Shown here: positions 57,243 to 64,000 of the stretch, one piece after another
How the letters are laid out: each line of letters opens with the position of its first letter
How positions within the stretch are numbered: position 1 is the first letter of the stretch
From: Coniella vitis
Taxonomy: Eukaryota; Ascomycota; Sordariomycetes; Diaporthales; Schizoparmaceae
Assembly (NCBI GenBank): GCA_011317545.1
Contig: WUJK01000010.1
Coordinates: 496,001-560,000, forward strand
Length of the DNA stretch: 64,000 nucleotides
Direction: 5' to 3'
Notes under the pieces: model-generated
Database searches by the model: none
Seen by the model: only the letters and a program-made list of their open reading frames with translations
Told to the model about the DNA's origin: nothing
Made by a program: the position numbers and the translations under genes

Positions 57243-58866
57243 ATGCCCTTCATCATGGGTCCTGCGCCCGCCAGGGCTTCGCTTCATGCGACACGACTGG
57301 GACGTCTTGGAGGCTGCACTGCAGATTATCATCACCAGCTTGGATACACAACAGCAACACCGCCAGCCATTACTGCTACGCCAGCATCAGTAAGCCGACT
57401 GCACTATAGCCACCACTTGCTTGCAGGCTCTCGCCTTCAGAAACGTACTAGCACCCCCATTATCGCCGCCAGTAACAACAACATGGGTACCATTACACCA
57501 CCACGACAGTTCCATGGCCTGCAAGGCTGGACGCGCATGTATTCGAGTGACCGCAGGTATGAGGCTGTTGTCGTGGGAGCCGGGGCGGGCGGTATTGGCG
57601 TCGTTGGCAACCTCTTGGACCAGCAGGCCAAGCCGGTCCTCTGGGTCGATGAGGAGTTTGCTGGCGGTCGTCTCAACAAATACTATCGTGAGGTGCCATC
57701 GTGAGTTCAACCCTGTGCTCGATGCTTGCCTGATGGCTGTTTAGTATTAACATGGTCTGCTTATAGAAACACGAAGGTCAAGTTCTTTACAAAGTACGCC
57801 GAGGGCGTTGATTCTTTCAAGTCGGTTACTAGCGAGACGCCCAAGCCAAATGCCATAAGCCATCTGCTTGAATTGCCACAGGAGAAGACATGTCACATTG
57901 CTCAGGCCGCCGACATGTGTCTGATGTTGACCGAGGGCCTCAACGAGAGCAAAGACGTCTTTAAGCACAAGGGCAGAGTGACAGATGCTTCATGGTCCAA
58001 CGTGAGTTTCACTTCATACTGTCACCCGTGATTCAGTTGTAGATACAACCATCATTTCAGTTAACACGATGCTGATCCATTGCTTTCCATAGTCAACCTG
58101 GACCGTCTCCATCTCTCCAGCAGACTCGTCAACGCAAGCTTCTCAAGTGGATGCAAGCCGCCTCGTTTTTTGTACCGGCTCTTCCCCCATTAGCGGGCCC
58201 CTTCCCGTTGACCATCTAACATCCATTCACCTCGACATCGCCCTAAGCCCTACCCGCCTTACCCAACTCATCTCAAGTGACGAACCCGCACACGTCGCCG
58301 TCGTTGGCGCCTCCCACTCGGCCATTCTCGTCCTCCGCAACCTCTACAGCCTCGCCGCCACCACCCACCCAAAACTCCGCATCAAGTGGTTCACACGCCA
58401 CCCTCTGCGTTACGCTGAAGAGCGTGACGGCTGGATCTTCCGCGACAACACCGGCCTGAAAGGCGAGGTCGCCGTCTGGGCGCGCGAGAACCTCGAGCCC
58501 GCCGTGCTCGCCGCGAGCCCCGTTGCCCGCCATTTGACCAAGATCCAGACGACGCACGCCGACGAGTCCGAGACGTACCGCCGCGAGCTCGGAGACTGCA
58601 CGCACGTGTGTCAGGCCATTGGATACAAAGCGGAGCCGCTGCCTGTGCTGCGTGTGGATGGACGGACCGTCACGCCGCAGTTCAATCATACCACGGGGTC
58701 CTTTGATGATAAAGAAACGGGGGAGAGGATACCGGGGCTGTATGGCGCTGGGATTGCGTTTCCGGAGAGGGTGGTTGACCCTGAGGGAAATGTGGAGTAT
58801 GCGGTTGGTTTGTTCAAGTTTATGAACTTTTTGAGAAGGGTTGTGCCGACGTGGAACGGGGCATAG
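57243..58866 (+). CDS. FAD/NAD(P)-binding flavoprotein, possibly mitochondrial
   Basis: Exons 57243-57700, 57767-58001 and 58093-58866 (introns 66 and 91 nt, GTGAGT donors) give 488 aa. The first ATG starts a 100-residue Arg/Ser/His-rich, acid-poor leader that looks like a mitochondrial presequence (ARASLHATRLGRLGG). A later ATG (57483) would shorten it. From residue about 108 the Rossmann motif YEAVVVGAGAGGIGVVGNL binds FAD, followed by LWVDEEFAGGRLNKYYREVPS. A second nucleotide-binding motif, HVAVVGASHSAILVLRNL, comes after the third exon begins, and the end has IPGLYGAGIAFPER...EYAVGLFKFMNFL. The layout is that of pyridine-nucleotide-disulphide-type oxidoreductases or FAD monooxygenase-like proteins without a visible redox-active Cys pair. 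Mould relatives exist without assigned function; substrate unknown. Confidence 0.83.
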
Positions 58867-60406
58867 AATGCTGGACAGAAAGGAGTTTTGCATGATTGAC
58901 TCATTTTATATAGAAGGGGTTGTCACATTCAAGAGATAGAAGGCGGTTCAAGCCGAGTGTTGACGGATGGATAGATGGATTGATAGATCATAGCGTGTAT
59001 ATTATCATTATTATTTGACGAAGAGAATCAACATATTCAGCCAAAAGAGCTCTTGGAAATGCATACAATCTCTGCTTTCGACATTTGTTTGGCCGTATGT
59101 ATGTGCACGTATGCCACTGCTGGATCCTGAAGTATTATGAAGAAGCTCTTTTGCAATTCTACCACGCCCGGATGTACTTACCATATAACTCTGGTAGGCA
59201 TGCTCTAGGTGAGGCTCAAGGATATAATACTATGGCGACTGATGAGCCCAACTTCGATTTCGAGCCATCTTAGCCAAGTACTTGTATCGGCCACGCTTCC
59301 CTGCTATATGTGTCGAAACTCCCCCATTTTTCCAAGTGTATCAGCAGCAGCAGTAACGTTGAGCCACTCGCCTAATCGAATGGCTGGCTGTACGACATTT
59401 CCAACCAGACCCAAGCTCGTTATGGATCGGATGTACAGGATATAAAAGCTTGGAGCGCCTAGAATCGTGATATAACCTTAACTGTATACGAGAGTTGATC
59501 TTGTGCCTGTACCATAATTAAGCTTTTCTATTATAGGAAACACCGAACAAGCAGTGGGAAGGGGGGTTGAGTTTAATGTCCAGGCCCTCCATGTAATGGT
59601 TGCACAACAGTGGCTCGAAATACGCTACAGTGGCTGACTAACGGCTCTGGAGAAACGGAAAGCCCCCATTCTATATACTTCAGACTGCCCCGTTCAGGTT
59701 CATTCAAATCTTGATCGCAGCCCAACAGGTTCTCGTAATAACAGCCAGAATCGGTATTCATGCACGACGAGTGTGAAGGTAACACTCCAAATGCCATTAT
59801 TTTATCCTTACCAATGACTCTACCTCAAATGCCCGTAACGACTGAACTTGTCGACCTGGATAAGGCTGGGTTGGGATACAAAGGTACACAGACTCGACCG
59901 TATAGTAGGCGAATCAAATACCGAGTATTGGGAGAGCTGCAGCCCCACCCCGGCTGCCGGGCTGCCCAGGCTTGCCTGAGCCACTTCAGCACACCTCCGC
60001 AGGGAGACCCTGGACGGTCAGCTTCTGTCCCTTCATTTCCAACTCGGCATTGATTCAAACCAACCCGCCAAGCCATCTTGCTGAAGGATAAAGCAAAAAA
60101 GCACAAACTTGCTTCTTCCGGCTCCTCGGTTTCCTTCTTTGTTACGTGCCAATCACCAATCCTGCTATCCCGACAATCCAAGACACAAGACGAACTCGTC
60201 CACAGGCCAGCAGCGGCTCTCAAACCGCAAGCACAAGACCACACACGGCCGCCGCTCACCCTCCGACCACGACAGCGGGTCGACGAGCCAGACCAGCGCT
60301 TTCTCCTACCATCTTGCATCTTTCCGATTCTCTCCTTTCTCGCCTAGTTCTAGACAGGTTGATTTTCCACTGCACGCCGTCTGAACACCACCAAAAATCC
60401 ACCACA
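58867..60406. other. Intergenic region with long kinase leader
   Basis: 1.5 kb without a supported gene. A GATG/GATA tetranucleotide run sits at about 58965-58990. The 300 bp before the kinase ATG is CA/CT-rich, typical of a leader, and open in two frames by composition. Confidence 0.45.
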
Positions 60407-61793
60407 ATGGCTGCCGCTGTACAACAACAAGCCAGTGCCAACGGCGGCCAGCAGCCCCAGATACAGCCATGTCGGTACAAGGTCGGCAAGACTTTGGGAG
60501 CAGGCTCCTATTCCGTCGTCAAGGAGTGCGTGCACATTGACACGGGCCGCTACTATGCCGCAAAGGTCATAAACAAGCGCCTCATGGCAGGACGAGAACA
60601 CATGGTGCGTTGTTTTGGGTTAGGTAAAGAAGGAGGAGCCTTGAGATGAGGAACATTTTTGGACTGACCGACATTTTTTTTTTATTTAGGTGCGCAATGA
60701 AATTGCCGTCCTCAAAAAGGTCTCGATGGGCCACCAAAATATCCTTACCCTTGTCGACTACTTTGAAACTGTCAACAATCTTTACCTCGTGACCGACCTC
60801 GCCCTCGGCGGCGAGCTTTTTGACCGCATCTGTCGCAAGGGCTCCTACTACGAGGCCGACGCCGCAGACCTCGTCCGCGCTACTTTATCAGCCGTTGCCT
60901 ATCTACACGACCACGGCATCGTTCACCGCGACCTCAAGCCCGAGAACCTACTCTTCCGCACCCCCGAGGACAATGCCGACCTACTCATTGCCGACTTTGG
61001 TCTGTCCCGCGTCATGGACGAGGAGCAGTTTCACGTGCTGACAACCACGTGTGGCACCCCAGGCTACATGGCGCCCGAAATCTTCAAGAAATCCGGCCAC
61101 GGCAAGCCCGTTGACATTTGGGCTCTCGGCGTCATTACCTACTTCTTGCTCTGCGGCTACACGCCCTTTGACCGCGATAGTGATTTTGAGGAAATGCAGG
61201 CCATCCTCAACGCCGACTACAGCTTCACCCCTGTCGACTACTGGCGGGGCGTCTCCGACTCGGCAAAGGAGTTTATCCGCCTGTGTCTGACAATCGACCC
61301 CTCGCGCCGTATGACGGCCCACGAGGCTCTGCAGCATCCCTTTGTCGTGGGCTACCGCGGCAGCGCAGAGGGTGACAAGGGCGCTAACCTGCTGCCGACA
61401 GTCAAGAAGAACTTTAACGCGCGGCGAACGCTGCACGCGGCAATCGATACCGTCCGTGCGATAAATAAGTTGCGCGAGGGACACAATATGGCTGGCCTGA
61501 TGGATGGCGCCAAGTCAAAAGAGCCGGCCAAGGGCGCCGCTGCGGGCCCAGCGGCAGCAGCGGCCAATAACAAGGGTAATGGCGGAGTGAGCGTGTCTGG
61601 AGCGACAGGTGGCGCGAGCAGGGACTCGGGCTACGGCACCCAGCAAGGGGAGAGTATGGCGAGCGAGGATGTCGCCATGAGCGAGGCACCGCCATTGGAT
61701 ACTAATGCCGTACCTGTGAGTCTAAGACCGGGCATGGAGGTGAACAAGGTGGTGGAAACGTCCAAGGGGTTATGGCAACCGCCGAGGAGGTGA
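60407..61793 (+). CDS. Calcium/calmodulin-dependent protein kinase
   Basis: Exons 60407-60604 and 60690-61793 (85-nt intron, GTGCGT/TAG, phase 0) give 433 aa. The kinase domain spans about residues 23-280. It has the glycine loop GAGSYSVV, Lys53 in AAKVINK, HRDLKPEN with Asp147, DFG (168-170), a CaMKK-type activation-loop Thr in TTTCGTPGYMAPE, and CGYTPFDRD. Directly after the domain, NFNARRTLHAAIDTVRAINKLRE forms a basic amphipathic helix fitting an autoinhibitory/calmodulin-binding segment. This matches fungal CaMK1-type kinases (S. pombe Cmk1, A. nidulans CmkA/B), which act in calcium signalling, the cell cycle and stress. The Ala/Gly-rich tail (GAAAGPAAAAANNKGNGG) and the final basic residues look disordered. 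The N-terminal 20 residues are Gln-rich. Confidence 0.94.
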
Positions 61794-64000
61794 AGGATCA
61801 AGTTGGAGAATTTTGAATCAGTCAAATGGGAGATATTTCTTTTGTTTAAGAAATAATTTTTAAACATTGGAAGGATGAAAAAAAAGATTAAGCCAAATTT
61901 GAGACATGCACACATCTATAAAGGGAGTTGGATATACTTTGGTTCTCCTTTTTTATGGATTGCTGTTACCCCCTTGTTGCAGGCGATCTTTTGTCTTTTG
62001 AGGGCCGTCCATGATATTGCAGGCCAAGAACATCTTTGAGGGGGTTTGTTGTTTTCTTCTTCTTTTTTTCTTCTTTCCCTTTTCATGATATCCCGCTGGG
62101 TTAGCCATAATGACCGACATTTACATTCAGTTTACGATTTCGGTCCCAAGTGACGACATAGAGGGTAGCAGAATGACGGCTATGAGCATTGGACCTGTAC
62201 CTTTGGATATCCTTTGTGAATGAGTATCTTGCCTAGGCGTTGTGGATGTGCAACGAGACTATGGTCCGACTATCACTGACCACGAGAAAGGCAGTTCCTA
62301 ATCATCGGCCAAGTGAGTCTTTGGACTTGACGCAGGCTAACTTGGCGCCTACGCTTTTGTCGGACTTTGCGACGGCTGGCCTAGGTAGGTATATAAACAG
62401 GACGACGACGACGGGACAGGCCGGGTCAATGTTAATTTGCATGTCAAAGAAATAGCGACTGCGCAGGAGAGGTGGGCGAGAATGACTTGGCCAAGGTCAG
62501 GATGGACCTTGAGCAGGCTTGGGCCATTCTTGAACGGTTCAAGCCATGCTTGTGAAGACGAGGTGAAAAGAGCAGCGGTCAATTTCGATGGATTCTCAGG
62601 CGTTTACCAGTCCAGTCTGGTCGGTCAGGATATAAGTATCTCTTATATTACCCCAAGGTGGGGCGTATCTCCTAGATTTGTGATTTTGCTCTCGTAGTGA
62701 ATACAAATACTTGTCGTGTTATTCATCCGCGAGACATGACTGTTATTGCCTTGTGAATGAGGCTTGCTGCGCAAACAGATTATACTGGCTATCTAGTTGT
62801 GTGTTTGCTCAAAGATTAGTTCTACCAGAGAGTGCACTGCTCTGAGATTGACAACCAAGTGTCTTTTGAGAATATAGGACTGAGGAGTTGTAGCGGGTAG
62901 ATGATAGCAATGCAGTGATGGATCCGTATATGCGAAGTCTATCAACGGTTAATATAAAGAAGAAGATCAAAACACGAATCGAAAGCCAGAGAAAGTGCAC
63001 TTGGTATCAACACCGGCTTGACCAACGAACGCACCCTCTCGCAGAAAAACAAGGCTCGTGGAAACGTGTTGGTCGCATCTGCTTTCAAACAGGTACACCC
63101 ATCTTCGATTGAACCAACATGGATTGTTTTGAACAACATGCTCTTGGGGCATCCCCTTGCTATTGTTCTTTTCTTTGGGGGGGGGGGTCTAGAATTAATG
63201 GCAAGGGCATGGAAAACTGTACCTAGGAATTTGACGCGCCAAGTTTCAGCTGATGTTTGTTCCACAAACATGCCAACCGATCTCAGCAAGATTTGCCGAT
63301 TCGAGCATTCAGATATTGTGAAACAAACCAAACGGTATAAACATCACTTTCGTATGATAATCGAGTTTTTCCCATGGCCCCAAAATCTGTCAGTGCCGAT
63401 GCCACACCCGGGCCGTACTCGCATTCGTTCTCGCCTCGCGTACTTTTGTCTTTGCATCGACCCGAATGGAAGGGGGCGAGTGGCGTCTACCGTCTACCGT
63501 TTGGCTGGAAAGAGGGTAACCCTATAGGCACCCTGCTGTACACGGTCGATCGATCGATGTATGAGGAAACAAAGCAACTAATGCCCATGCCACAAAAGAG
63601 TTGCGCAGGCAAAACAAGGGCAAAGATATGTGTGTCTGATCAGCTCAGGGGCTTGCAAGCTCAGCGTGGGCAAGTTGTAAAATACCACCTACGCAGTATA
63701 TGTCGCTTTTGTACGATCGTTCAATGTGTCTGTACACACACAAAACAGCGAGGTTGAGTAATGCATCCGGGGGGCCAAATCACTACAGTTCACCGAAAAC
63801 AAAACCTGAATATCGTATCATGCAGTAAATGGTAACAATTTGCAGCACCGCCAACCGATTGCCCCGAAATGGCAATCGTTTTCTTTGATCATTCAGATGA
63901 AGCACGGAAGAGCCAAGTCCATAACAATCTGTCTGTGATGTGTCGGTGAAAGCAAAAGCGGTTTGGTCGATCGACGCAGGCCCAGCATAGTCACCAACCC
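61794..64000. other. Gene-free right end
   Basis: 2.2 kb without a supported gene. After the kinase 3' UTR come a cctaggtaggtatata stretch and a (GAC)4 run near 62385-62415, an 11-G run at 63177-63187 and a cgatcgatcgatcg run near 63546-63558. Open frames at 63018-63527 (+) and 62942-63331 (-) overlap and show no family features. The promoter of a gene beyond the window may lie here. Confidence 0.45.

Overview
The window is nuclear DNA of a filamentous ascomycete (Pezizomycotina, most likely Sordariomycetes, possibly Hypocreales). Most genes carry one to seven short introns (about 56-160 nt) with GTRNGT donors and C/TAG acceptors. Genes lie on both strands without operons, about 2-3 kb apart. 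Recognisable proteins are typical of mould genomes: ACT-family permease, Clr5-domain protein, GH3 beta-glucosidase, RRT8-like and TDA3-like proteins, Ser/Thr-rich wall protein. The split tRNA-Tyr gene also fits. Exon joins below were worked out by hand from splice motifs and reading-frame phase, not from transcripts.

Layout. 0.4-12.9 kb: His/Gly-rich repeat protein (+), small membrane-anchored hypothetical (+), short-chain dehydrogenase with a low-complexity insert (+), amino-acid/choline-type permease (-), Clr5-domain protein (+), zinc-less MDR oxidoreductase (-). 12.9-14.9 kb: gene-free, T-rich, containing a 561-bp element with perfect 52-bp terminal inverted repeats and a 6-bp flanking duplication. 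14.9-22 kb: hexokinase/glucokinase (-), nuclear-type hypothetical (+), COX20 (-). 22-28.9 kb: catalytic subunit of DNA polymerase epsilon (+). 30-38 kb: RRM-like protein (+), TDA3-like FAD oxidoreductase (+), secreted GH3 beta-glucosidase (-). 38.4 kb: intron-containing tRNA-Tyr (+). 39.3-43.2 kb: large secreted Ser/Thr/Gln-rich mucin-like protein (-). 44.6-50.5 kb: RRT8/EI24-like membrane protein (-), MFS transporter of the Dal5/pantothenate type (-), secreted or vacuolar M28 aminopeptidase (-). 53.7-61.8 kb: MDR enone-reductase type enzyme (+), flavoprotein (+), CaMK-type kinase (+). The last 2.2 kb shows no gene.

The genes do not form a pathway. The content is mixed: replication (POLE), respiratory assembly (COX20), sugar phosphorylation and cellobiose hydrolysis, nutrient uptake, peptide turnover, calcium signalling and cell-surface material. 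No secondary-metabolite backbone gene, CRISPR array, rRNA or intact transposase was seen. The features least explained by known families are the inverted-repeat element at 13.8-14.3 kb, the mucin-like protein with an in-frame intron, and the unknown proteins at 2.0-3.1 and 19.3-20.4 kb.
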